Of a DNA stretch of 5,213 bases, positions 1 through 5,213 are shown piece after piece. This DNA is from Polynucleobacter sp. Its GTDB lineage: Bacteria; Pseudomonadota; Gammaproteobacteria; Burkholderiales; Burkholderiaceae. A program made the translations under genes and the position numbers. The notes under the pieces are model-generated. The model made no database searches. It was not told the DNA's origin and saw only the letters and a list, made by a program, of their open reading frames with translations. How positions within the stretch are numbered: position 1 is the first letter of the stretch; every line of letters starts with the position of its first letter. The stretch covers positions 1 through 5,213 of the forward strand of contig JALRHB010000095.1 in the NCBI GenBank assembly GCA_023253245.1. The letters run 5' to 3'.

Positions 1-445
1 GAATCAGTTTTTTATCTGCAGATTTAAAGCGTAATTGCACAGTAGGAATCTGGGCATCCACCATCCTCTTGACCCAATCAGCATCGGGCATAACTCCATA
101 AAGACCTAAGCGCTGTGGGCATTCAGCGAAAGCTTTGGGGTTCATGTTGCGCGTCCAAGGTAGTAAATCAAAATGTTCAGGTCTGGAGGGCCACTTAAAT
201 GGGTTAAACCCACCATCTTGATGCACCATCCGCGACCATGCTTTACCTAAAACTTTGGCATCAGATTCAATAAATCCCATTCCAATAGCAGCAACTGCAC
301 CAGCCAATTCATAGTGGTCTGCTGCATGCTCATTATCAATTTGTGGCGGAGGCGAACTTAAGCTGTAACTCTGAATTGCTAGGCATAAATCATCATGGCT
401 ATGAGCAGCAATGATTTGATCAGCGAGATCACGAACTAAGCTCAT
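1..445 (-). CDS. thiE: Thiamine phosphate synthase (ThiE), N-terminal part with a long extension; truncated by the window edge
   Basis: I translated this frame by hand: it is open from an ATG at 445 to the left edge and gives 148 residues with no stop. Residues 113-141 (GLYGVMPDADWVKRMVDAQ, then IPTVQLRFK) match the first beta-strand and helix of ThiE TIM barrels, where a short phrase of the type 'LYxVxPD...G..xVQLR.K' begins the domain. ThiE couples HMP pyrophosphate with thiazole phosphate to give thiamine phosphate; its catalytic and pyrophosphate-binding residues lie beyond the edge. Residues 1-112 precede the barrel and match no domain I recognise; they are rich in His, Trp and Pro in the second half (FNPFKWPSRPEHFDLLPW). 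The gene starts 12 bp after thiG, with no clear Shine-Dalgarno sequence and an AT-rich leader. It is the last visible gene of the thi operon. Its identity rests on the short barrel start plus operon position, so a ThiE-like protein is likely but the full domain is not seen. Confidence 0.82.
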   Translation of the reverse strand, partial: MSLVRDLADQIIAAHSHDDLCLAIQSYSLSSPPPQIDNEHAADHYELAGAVAAIGMGFIESDAKVLGKAWSRMVHQDGGFNPFKWPSRPEHFDLLPWTRNMNPKAFAECPQRLGLYGVMPDADWVKRMVDAQIPTVQLRFKSADKKLI

Positions 446-457
446 AGATATTAATTA

Positions 458-1276
458 CTAGCCTTGATGCCAGAAAGGTGTGCCTACCAGTGGAGTGCTT
501 GCTTGAGCAGACTCTTGTGCTTGCATTGCTCCAGAGAAGAATGCCGTACGACCAGCCTGTACTGACATCGCAAAGGCTTTAGCCATAGCAACCGGGTCAT
601 CTGCTAAAGCTACTGCAGTATTAAGTAAGACCCCATCAAATCCCCATTCCATCACTGTGCAAGCATGAGATGGCAAACCCAATCCAGCGTCTACTAAGAG
701 TGGCACATTCAAGCGATCTCGCAGCAATTGCATTGCATAGGGGTTTAGTGGGCCCTGGCCAGTACCAATAGGAGCGGCCCATGGCATCACTGCTTGACAG
801 CCAACATCCACTAAACGTTGGCACAAAATGAGATCTTCAGTGCAGTAAGGCAGCACTTTAAAACCTTCTTTAATTAATGTTTCTGCTGTGCTGACTAAGC
901 GCAGGGTATCGGGCTGCAAAGTGTAATCGTCACCGATAAGTTCTAACTTAATCCAGTCAGTTTCAAATACTTCTCTAGCCATCTGGGCTGTTGTTATCAC
1001 CTCTTGAGGACTGTGACAGCCTGCAGTATTGGGCAGTACAGGAACAGCCATTTTTTTTAGCAAGTCCCAAAAACCCGAATGAGCTTGCGCTGTTGAGCTA
1101 CCTTGACGGCGCAAACTGACGGTAATCATGCCTGGATTCGATTGCTTAACGGCATTTTCCAAAACCTGTGGTGATGGGTAGCGGGAAGTGCCCAGTAACA
1201 AGCGACTTGCAAATGACTCACCATACAGAATGAATGGATCTGTTGTGTTCAGAGAATGGGGAAGTGGGGCAGTCAT
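458..1276 (-). CDS. thiG: Thiazole synthase ThiG
   Basis: ThiG (272 residues, near the usual 255-270) is a TIM-barrel enzyme that builds thiazole phosphate from deoxyxylulose 5-phosphate, dehydroglycine and ThiS thiocarboxylate. Visible family landmarks are LLLGTSRYPSPQ (residues 26-37), the VSLRR strand (53-57), LPNTAGC (81-87), WIKLELIGDD (108-117) with Lys110 as the expected Schiff-base lysine, MPWAAPIGTGQG (164-175) in place of the more common 'MPLGAPIGSG', and the phosphate-binding end VDAGLGLPSHA and DGVLLNTAVA (195-223). The 'PWAAPIGTG' version is, from memory, typical of Burkholderiales. The ATG at 1276 is the only sensible start; no Shine-Dalgarno is seen, and the 37-bp gap after thiS ends in a run of A and T just before the ATG. 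ThiG acts as a complex with ThiS, encoded immediately upstream, and uses the glycine imine made by ThiO. Confidence 0.97.
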   Translation of the reverse strand: MTAPLPHSLNTTDPFILYGESFASRLLLGTSRYPSPQVLENAVKQSNPGMITVSLRRQGSSTAQAHSGFWDLLKKMAVPVLPNTAGCHSPQEVITTAQMAREVFETDWIKLELIGDDYTLQPDTLRLVSTAETLIKEGFKVLPYCTEDLILCQRLVDVGCQAVMPWAAPIGTGQGPLNPYAMQLLRDRLNVPLLVDAGLGLPSHACTVMEWGFDGVLLNTAVALADDPVAMAKAFAMSVQAGRTAFFSGAMQAQESAQASTPLVGTPFWHQG

Positions 1277-1313
1277 TAATTTATTAAGGCAATAGATTCA
1301 ATATAAGAAATGC

Positions 1314-1511
1314 TTAGCCACCAGTGACTGGTGCAATCACTTCAACCTGGTCGCCTTCGCGAAGATGATGCTCTGCATGTTTAGTTTTTGGTACAAAATG
1401 TAAATTCACAGCAACCGCATAAGGTGGCTTTGCTGAAATTAGCTCAAGGACATCCTGAATGGTGCCGTTTTCAGGAAGTTGTTGCTCAATTTGATTGACC
1501 ATTATGCGCAC
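1314..1511 (-). CDS. thiS: Sulfur carrier protein ThiS
   Basis: ThiS is a small ubiquitin-fold protein whose C-terminal Gly-Gly is adenylated by ThiF and converted to a thiocarboxylate, then gives its sulfur to ThiG. The C-terminus here is VTGG, preceded by LREGDQVEVIAPV, the classic 'GD.ve.i..V.GG' ending of the family. I place the start at a GTG (1511-1509), giving 65 residues beginning MRIMVNQIEQQLPENG. This restores the first beta-strand (family pattern like 'M.I.vNGe...lp'), and an AGGAG at 1524-1520 lies 8 bases before it. The alternative ATG at 1502 gives 62 residues, cuts that strand and has no well-placed Shine-Dalgarno. With the GTG start the gene overlaps the end of thiO by 10 bp, which suggests translational coupling. 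The reading frame stays open further upstream to 1550, but that part lies inside thiO. Confidence 0.95.
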   Translation of the reverse strand: MRIMVNQIEQQLPENGTIQDVLELISAKPPYAVAVNLHFVPKTKHAEHHLREGDQVEVIAPVTGG

Positions 1512-2659
1512 GCACTCAACTCCTGTATTGAGGAATGCTTGCCAACACATAAACCGAGCTCTAGAGCGATTTTGCTGTCACCAGTACTCATCAGTTCAAG
1601 TGCACAATCTAGGATCGCCGGAGAGATCATAAAACCATGGCGATATAGGCCATTAATCTTCATCAAATTGGATTGATTGGGTGCTTGGTCAATCACAATT
1701 GCTGGCAAATTATCTTTAAGGGTTGGGCGACATTGAGTTGCCATCTCTAAAATCCGTGCTTCTGCAAAACCGCTGTGAATGGTATACACAGCACTGAGAA
1801 GTTCCATTGCAGAGCGCACACTCATGGGTGATAAATCTTCTGACTCAATTTCAGTAGCGCCCACGACATAGACGTCATCTTCTTTTGGGGCGATATAAAT
1901 TGGGTAGCGTGGATGAATCAAACGGGTTGGGCGATGCAGTTTGACTTCTGGAGCATATAAGCGAATGACTTCGCCCCGAACCCCACGTAACTGTTGAGTA
2001 TCTTGCCAGGATTTTTTAGCGCCTAAACCGCGGCAATCAAATACCCAGTCAAAGCGTTTTGCATCAGTACGTAAATGCTCTGGATCAATTGCTTCATTCC
2101 AGTGGCAAGAAACTTTCATTAATTGCAATTCAACTAGCAAAGCTTCAAGAAGTTGTCGATTGTCCAGCTGTCCTTCATTCGGCAAATAGAGTCCTTGCCC
2201 AAAACGCTCAGCAACACTTGGCTCTAGATGGGCAAGCGCTTGACTATCCAAGCGTTGAGCTTTCGGCAGGGAGCTATTGCGCTCACTATTATGGTCTAAG
2301 TGGGCAAGAAAACGTTCCGCATCGCCCGCATCTTGTCTGTGCCACAAAATGAGAGTGCCATCTTGCTGAAAAAAAACAGGTTTAGCCAATTCATTAATCA
2401 ACTGTCGCCAGCGGGCTAGGCTATAGATACCCATCCGTACAACATTGTCTTCAGTGATTGCTGATTCGGCTAAGGGGGCGAGCATCGCTGCTGCAATGTG
2501 GGCGGCGCAGTCCACCCCTTGAGGTGGACCCTTTTCATAGAGCTCTACCTTTGCGCCACGTTTTGCCAGCGTTACTGCTAGCAGCCGACCCATGAGGCCG
2601 GCGCCAACGATAGCGTATTGATGATTAGCAAAAACAGTGGGCACGTGAGGGATCGGCAA
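1502..2659 (-). CDS. thiO: Glycine oxidase ThiO (FAD-dependent)
   Basis: ThiO is a flavoenzyme of the D-amino-acid oxidase fold that oxidises glycine to the imine (dehydroglycine) used by ThiG; it replaces the radical enzyme ThiH in many aerobes. The 385-residue product has an N-terminal FAD-binding Rossmann motif, AIVGAGLMGRLLA (residues 16-28) with an acidic strand end near VELYEKG, a central substrate-binding region containing LRGVRGEVIRL and HPRYPIYIAPKEDDVYVVGATE (225-270), and a C-terminal FAD closure with CRPTLKDNLPA (310-320) and NGLYRHGFMISPAI (336-349). Arg311 and Arg340 probably correspond to Arg302 and Arg329 of B. subtilis glycine oxidase. The start is a TTG 5 bp after the thiC stop; no ATG occurs before the Rossmann glycines, and the only other candidate is a GTG at 2644. 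Neither has a clear Shine-Dalgarno, so translation may depend on coupling to thiC. The end overlaps thiS. Confidence 0.94.
   Translation of the reverse strand: MPIPHVPTVFANHQYAIVGAGLMGRLLAVTLAKRGAKVELYEKGPPQGVDCAAHIAAAMLAPLAESAITEDNVVRMGIYSLARWRQLINELAKPVFFQQDGTLILWHRQDAGDAERFLAHLDHNSERNSSLPKAQRLDSQALAHLEPSVAERFGQGLYLPNEGQLDNRQLLEALLVELQLMKVSCHWNEAIDPEHLRTDAKRFDWVFDCRGLGAKKSWQDTQQLRGVRGEVIRLYAPEVKLHRPTRLIHPRYPIYIAPKEDDVYVVGATEIESEDLSPMSVRSAMELLSAVYTIHSGFAEARILEMATQCRPTLKDNLPAIVIDQAPNQSNLMKINGLYRHGFMISPAILDCALELMSTGDSKIALELGLCVGKHSSIQELSACA
1520..1524 (-). promoter_or_regulatory. Ribosome binding site deciding the GTG start of thiS
   Basis: AGGAG on the minus strand, inside the end of thiO, lies 8 bases before the GTG at 1511. 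The ATG at 1502 would be 17 bases away, too far for usual initiation. This is the main sequence evidence for the GTG start. Confidence 0.65.
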
Positions 2660-2664
2660 TAGGT

Positions 2665-4590
2665 TTATTGATAGATTTCACTGCCACGCTTGCGAAACTC
2701 CGCGGACATTTCTTCCATGCCCTTGACTGCTTCTTCGGCTGCAATTGGGATAACTTTAGCTTTAGGATTGCCATCAGCATCTAGAGTCGCTGCATAATCC
2801 CGCACTTCTTGAGTAATCTTCATGGAGCAGAACTTTGGACCACACATCGAGCAGAAGTGAGCAATCTTAGCGCCTTCAGCTGGCAGGGTAGCATCGTGAT
2901 ATTCACGTGCACGCTCTGGATCAAGGCCTAAATTAAATTGATCTTCCCAGCGGAACTCAAAGCGGGCTTTGGATAGTGCATTGTCACGTACTTGTGCACC
3001 AGGCAATCCCTTAGCTAAGTCCGCACCATGGGCAGCAATCTTATAAGTGATGATGCCTTCGCGCACATCTTCCTTATCAGGTAATCCCAAATGTTCCTTT
3101 GGTGTGACGTAGCAGAGCATTGCAGTTCCGTACCAACCAATTTGTGCTGCGCCAATACCGCTGGTGATGTGATCATAGCCAGGAGCAATATCTGTGATCA
3201 ATGGTCCAAGAGTATAGAAGGGGGCTTCTAAGCAATGCTTGAGTTCTTCGGTCATGTTTTCTTCAATGCGCTGCATTGGAACGTGACCAGGACCCTCAAT
3301 CATGACTTGTACATCATGTTTCCACGCCTTAGCAGTTAGCTCGCCCAAAGTATGGAGTTCGCCAAACTGGGCAGCATCATTGGAATCGGCAATGCAACCC
3401 GGACGCAGGCCATCACCCAAACTAAATGAGACATCATAGGCTTTCATGATTTCGCAAATCTCATCAAATTTCGTATACAGGAAATTTTCTTTGTGATGAG
3501 CTAGGCACCACTTAGCCATGATTGAGCCACCTCGGGAAACAATTCCAGTAATGCGATCGGCAGTCAGTGGCACATAACGTAGCAATACCCCAGCATGAAT
3601 AGTGAAGTAATCAACCCCTTGTTCAGCTTGCTCGATCAGGGTATCGCGGAACATTTCCCAAGTAAGGTCTTCAGCGATGCCACCGGTTTTATCAAGAGCT
3701 TGGTAAATCGGTACAGTACCAATAGGTACAGGGGAATTACGGATAATCCACTCACGGGTTTCATGAATATGCTTACCAGTGGAGAGGTCCATGATGGTGT
3801 CTGCACCCCAACGAATCGACCAGACCATTTTTTCTACTTCTTCATTAATAGAAGAGGTGACGGCTGAGTTACCCAAATTACCATTAATTTTGACCCTGAA
3901 ATTGCGTCCGATAATCATAGGCTCTAACTCAGGGTGATTAATGTTAGCTGGAATGATTGCACGGCCTGCAGCTATTTCAGAGCGCACAAACTCACCAGTA
4001 ACGACATCTGGCAGGTTGGCACCATAGCTTTTACCTGGGTGTTGTTTGAGTAATTGTTTGTATGCGGGGTCTTTGCGTAATTGTTCTAAGCCCATGGATT
4101 CCCGTAAAGCGACGTATTCCATTTCTGGTGTCACGATACCTTTGCGAGCGTAGTGCATCTGGCTTACATTGTGACCAGACTTAGCAACTCGTGGAGCGGT
4201 AATGTGCGCAAAGCGTAGGTTTTGCGTTGCGGCATCTTTTGATCGTGCCACGCCGTATTCAGAGCTTGGGCCTGAGAGCTGTACAGTATCGTTACGTTCC
4301 TCAATCCAACGTTTACGCAGGTGAGGCAGACCTTTTTCCAGATTAATGACGATATCAGGGTCGCTGTATGGTCCTGATGTGTCATAAACAGGTACTGGCG
4401 GGTTGGCAACCAATTCTTCGCCCACTCGTGTGGGCAACTGTTCAATCATTCGGATTGGCGCCTTGATATCAGGGCGAGAACCCTGAAGATAGGTTTTAGT
4501 AGATGCGGGGTAGGCAAATTTTTGCCCAAAGTCACGCTCTAAGCTTTTTAGGCTTGGAATTTCAGTTTCATTTTTATTGTTTGCACTCAT
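2665..4590 (-). CDS. thiC: Phosphomethylpyrimidine synthase ThiC
   Basis: ThiC is a radical-SAM enzyme that rearranges aminoimidazole ribotide into HMP phosphate, the pyrimidine precursor of thiamine. With the start used here the product has 641 residues, in the range of long proteobacterial ThiC. An N-terminal ThiC-associated region (about residues 20-100, with PVPVYDTSGPYSDP) precedes the catalytic barrel. Landmarks are MHYARKGIVTPEMEYVA (145-161), RVKINGNLGNSAV (232-244), SLGDGLRPGC (390-399), EGPGHVPM (432-439) and the cluster-binding CSMCGPKFC, whose Cys580, Cys583 and Cys588 form the CX2CX4C motif near the C-terminus that holds the [4Fe-4S] cluster. The start is the ATG at 4590: CAGGAG at 4602-4597 lies 6 bases before it, whereas the in-frame ATG at 4596 directly abuts that Shine-Dalgarno. 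It is the first gene of the operon and is controlled by the TPP riboswitch just upstream. No disruption is seen. Confidence 0.98.
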   Translation of the reverse strand: MSANNKNETEIPSLKSLERDFGQKFAYPASTKTYLQGSRPDIKAPIRMIEQLPTRVGEELVANPPVPVYDTSGPYSDPDIVINLEKGLPHLRKRWIEERNDTVQLSGPSSEYGVARSKDAATQNLRFAHITAPRVAKSGHNVSQMHYARKGIVTPEMEYVALRESMGLEQLRKDPAYKQLLKQHPGKSYGANLPDVVTGEFVRSEIAAGRAIIPANINHPELEPMIIGRNFRVKINGNLGNSAVTSSINEEVEKMVWSIRWGADTIMDLSTGKHIHETREWIIRNSPVPIGTVPIYQALDKTGGIAEDLTWEMFRDTLIEQAEQGVDYFTIHAGVLLRYVPLTADRITGIVSRGGSIMAKWCLAHHKENFLYTKFDEICEIMKAYDVSFSLGDGLRPGCIADSNDAAQFGELHTLGELTAKAWKHDVQVMIEGPGHVPMQRIEENMTEELKHCLEAPFYTLGPLITDIAPGYDHITSGIGAAQIGWYGTAMLCYVTPKEHLGLPDKEDVREGIITYKIAAHGADLAKGLPGAQVRDNALSKARFEFRWEDQFNLGLDPERAREYHDATLPAEGAKIAHFCSMCGPKFCSMKITQEVRDYAATLDADGNPKAKVIPIAAEEAVKGMEEMSAEFRKRGSEIYQ

Positions 4591-4619
4591 GTCCATCTCC
4601 TGACGTAATTTAGATGGAC
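4591..4619 (-). promoter_or_regulatory. Hairpin over the thiC ribosome binding site (riboswitch expression platform)
   Basis: On the minus strand GTCCATCT (4619-4612) and AGATGGAC (4598-4591) are perfect 8-base inverted repeats separated by 13 bases. The stem would hold the last two bases of the Shine-Dalgarno and the whole spacer up to the start codon, with the two Gs of the Shine-Dalgarno at the loop edge. This is the expected geometry of a translation-controlling riboswitch. The pairing is seen in the sequence; the regulatory role is inferred. Confidence 0.6.
4597..4602 (-). promoter_or_regulatory. Ribosome binding site of thiC
   Basis: CAGGAG, 6 bases before the ATG at 4590. Its last two bases are part of the stem of the hairpin at 4591-4619, so access to it can be changed by RNA folding. 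Confidence 0.75.
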
Positions 4620-4636
4620 GAAACCAGGTGCGGTCT

Positions 4637-4733
4637 GATGGAAACTCCCCACGCCAGCATTATCTGGATCGGGTTATAGGGTCATTCTCAGCGCCTGTCA
4701 GATGCTACTCTGCAAGGGCACCCCTGTTTCATC
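4637..4733 (-). ncRNA. TPP riboswitch (THI-box) aptamer upstream of thiC
   Basis: Read on the minus strand, this region carries the conserved parts of the thiamine pyrophosphate aptamer in order: GGGGTGCC (4725-4718), CTGAGA (4691-4686) of the pyrimidine-sensing arm, ACCC (4682-4679), and GATCCAGATAATGCTGGCG (4670-4652) of the pyrophosphate-sensing arm, ending in GGGGAG. The closing P1 stem pairs GATGAAAC (4733-4726) with GTTTCCATC (4645-4637), with one bulged C. A short P3 extension, CAGA with TCTG, lies between GGGGTGCC and CTGAGA. TPP binding is known to switch such genes off. No run of U follows the aptamer and a hairpin covers the ribosome binding site, so control is probably at translation. 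It would govern thiC directly and the rest of the operon through coupling or polarity. Confidence 0.96.
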
Positions 4734-4754
4734 CTTGTGGCTTATTTAACCACG
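4734..4754 (-). promoter_or_regulatory. Possible promoter region of the thi operon
   Basis: The riboswitch RNA must begin just upstream of 4733. TTAAAT on the minus strand (4749-4744) could be a -10 element that puts the start of transcription near 4737, a few bases before P1. No convincing -35 hexamer is found at 16-18 bp, so this is a weak call resting mostly on position. Read-through from the Nudix gene is the alternative. Confidence 0.3.
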
Positions 4755-4797
4755 AAAAAGCAAAGCAATGTGTGACGAATATCAAGACTTTGCTCTC
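4755..4797 (-). terminator. Possible intrinsic terminator after the Nudix gene
   Basis: On the minus strand AGCAAAG (4794-4788) pairs perfectly with CTTTGCT (4765-4759), and the second arm runs into a T tract (4759-4755). G-U and A-U pairs can lengthen the stem at its base (GAG with TTT), and a small TGA/TCA stem fits inside the 22-base loop. It lies 10 bp after the Nudix stop and points the right way to end that transcript. The stem is AT-rich and the loop large, so strength is doubtful. Confidence 0.4.
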
Positions 4798-4806
4798 GCA
4801 TGGTCT

Positions 4807-5213
4807 TTAGAAGGGTGTTGTATTTCGTAAGATGAAATCGGCTGTGACAAAGGCTGCGTCGCTGGTAAATTCATCGGCCAAAATACGAGCGGCAGCTTCA
4901 GAGAGGGGGATTTGTATAAATCCACTTACTTCGCCATCATGATTGGTCGGTATAAAGTTTTCAGGCAGTTCTAAGTCATAGACAAAGAGTTGTTCATCAT
5001 GAAAGCCGCGATTCGCTATAGGGCGACGCATATGAATACGTCCCACCGGGTTAATTTGATCGGCAATATGTCTTGGAACTCCAGCCTCTTCCCATAATTC
5101 TCTACGGACATTCACCCAAGGGGTTTCATCAGCTCCAATGCCACCTGCTGCGAGGTTATCAAGGCGCCCCGGGTCGGTGGCTTTAGTTTCACTGCGCCGC
5201 CCGAGCCAGAGCT
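4807..5213 (-). CDS. Nudix hydrolase, C-terminal part, resembling the thiamine-diphosphate damage-control subfamily
   Basis: The frame is open from the right edge to a TAA at 4809-4807, giving 134 residues; the N-terminus is outside the window. A perfect Nudix box GX5EX7REUXEEXGU lies at partial residues 23-45 (5145-5077), with the metal-binding Glu residues in RELWEEAGV. Nudix enzymes hydrolyse nucleoside-diphosphate-linked or similar pyrophosphates with Mg2+. The flanking phrases DPGRLDNLAAGG before the box and VYDLELPENFIPTNHDGEV after it resemble the subfamily that has an N-terminal DUF4743-type domain, including the Nudix domain of S. pombe Tnr3 and plant NUDX20/24. Those eukaryotic members act on oxidised (oxo- and oxy-) thiamine diphosphate. 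The subfamily call is from memory of motifs. The gene lies 73 bp upstream of the thi riboswitch on the same strand. A GTG at 5115 falls inside the Nudix box and is not the true start. Confidence 0.85.
   Translation of the reverse strand, partial: LWLGRRSETKATDPGRLDNLAAGGIGADETPWVNVRRELWEEAGVPRHIADQINPVGRIHMRRPIANRGFHDEQLFVYDLELPENFIPTNHDGEVSGFIQIPLSEAAARILADEFTSDAAFVTADFILRNTTPF

Noticed and set aside
636..824. Minus- or plus-strand small frame within thiG and the one at 1479-1676
   Set aside because: Both lie over established genes in other frames and show no ribosome binding site or family features that I can support.
1051..1058. Run of eight A on the coding strand in thiG, and a similar run of T in thiO near 2370
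   Set aside because: Both are read through in frame as conserved-looking protein (LLKKMAVP and KPVFFQQD); there is no sign of programmed slippage, and such runs occur by chance.
1503..1550. Upstream extension of thiS to an ATG at 1550
   Set aside because: It would add residues not found in ThiS, all inside thiO, and the GTG at 1511 has the well-spaced ribosome binding site.
2059..2352. Plus-strand 97-codon frame opposite thiO
   Set aside because: Shadow of the thiO codons; the translation matches nothing recognisable.
3595..3867. Plus-strand 90-codon frame opposite thiC
   Set aside because: Antisense shadow of a highly conserved gene.
4164..4445. Minus-strand 93-codon frame inside thiC
   Set aside because: It lies in another frame of the well-conserved thiC coding region and has no family features.
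4738..4754. Small GTGG/CCAC hairpin between the Nudix gene and the riboswitch
   Set aside because: Only four pairs with a nine-base loop, too weak to call as a terminator or operator.
4628..4810. Plus-strand open frame of 60 codons across the riboswitch
   Set aside because: It is antisense to a clear TPP aptamer, has no recognisable protein features and is explained by chance.
1..5213. Mobile elements, CRISPR arrays, tRNA or rRNA genes
   Set aside because: No direct-repeat arrays, transposase frames, terminal inverted repeats or RNA gene signatures were seen apart from the TPP riboswitch.

Overview
The window is a thiamine (vitamin B1) biosynthesis locus with every gene on the minus strand. 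Gene content and order (thiC, thiO, thiS, thiG, thiE behind a TPP riboswitch), the use of the glycine oxidase ThiO instead of ThiH, and the wording of ThiG and ThiO point to a betaproteobacterium of the order Burkholderiales. The moderate rather than high GC content would suit a Polynucleobacter-like member, but that genus assignment is an inference from protein style and base composition, not a database match.

Layout in the direction of transcription, from high to low coordinates. A Nudix hydrolase enters from the right edge (5213-4807, N-terminus missing). A 73-bp gap follows, holding a possible intrinsic terminator and probably the promoter of the thi operon. Next come a TPP (THI-box) riboswitch aptamer (4733-4637) and a short expression platform with a hairpin over the ribosome binding site of thiC. 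Then follow thiC (4590-2665), thiO (2659-1502), thiS (1511-1314), thiG (1276-458) and the N-terminal part of a thiE-like gene (445-1, running off the left edge). Intergenic gaps are 5 bp (thiC-thiO), a 10-bp overlap (thiO-thiS), 37 bp (thiS-thiG) and 12 bp (thiG-thiE), so this reads as one operon. There is no gene-free stretch over 300 bases; the longest is the 216-bp leader and promoter region between the Nudix gene and thiC.

The genes work together as follows. ThiC makes the pyrimidine moiety (HMP-P) from aminoimidazole ribotide. ThiO oxidises glycine to the imine, and ThiS carries sulfur as a C-terminal thiocarboxylate. ThiG condenses these with deoxyxylulose phosphate into the thiazole moiety, and ThiE joins the two halves into thiamine phosphate. 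ThiF (ThiS activation), ThiD and ThiL are not in the window and must be elsewhere. The Nudix protein resembles the subfamily linked to removal of damaged thiamine diphosphate, so its position next to the riboswitch may be functional.

Nothing here looks like a wholly new system. The points most worth a second look are the Nudix-thiamine linkage, the alternative pairings of the riboswitch expression platform, an N-terminal extension of about 112 residues on ThiE, and the start codons of thiS, thiC and thiO.
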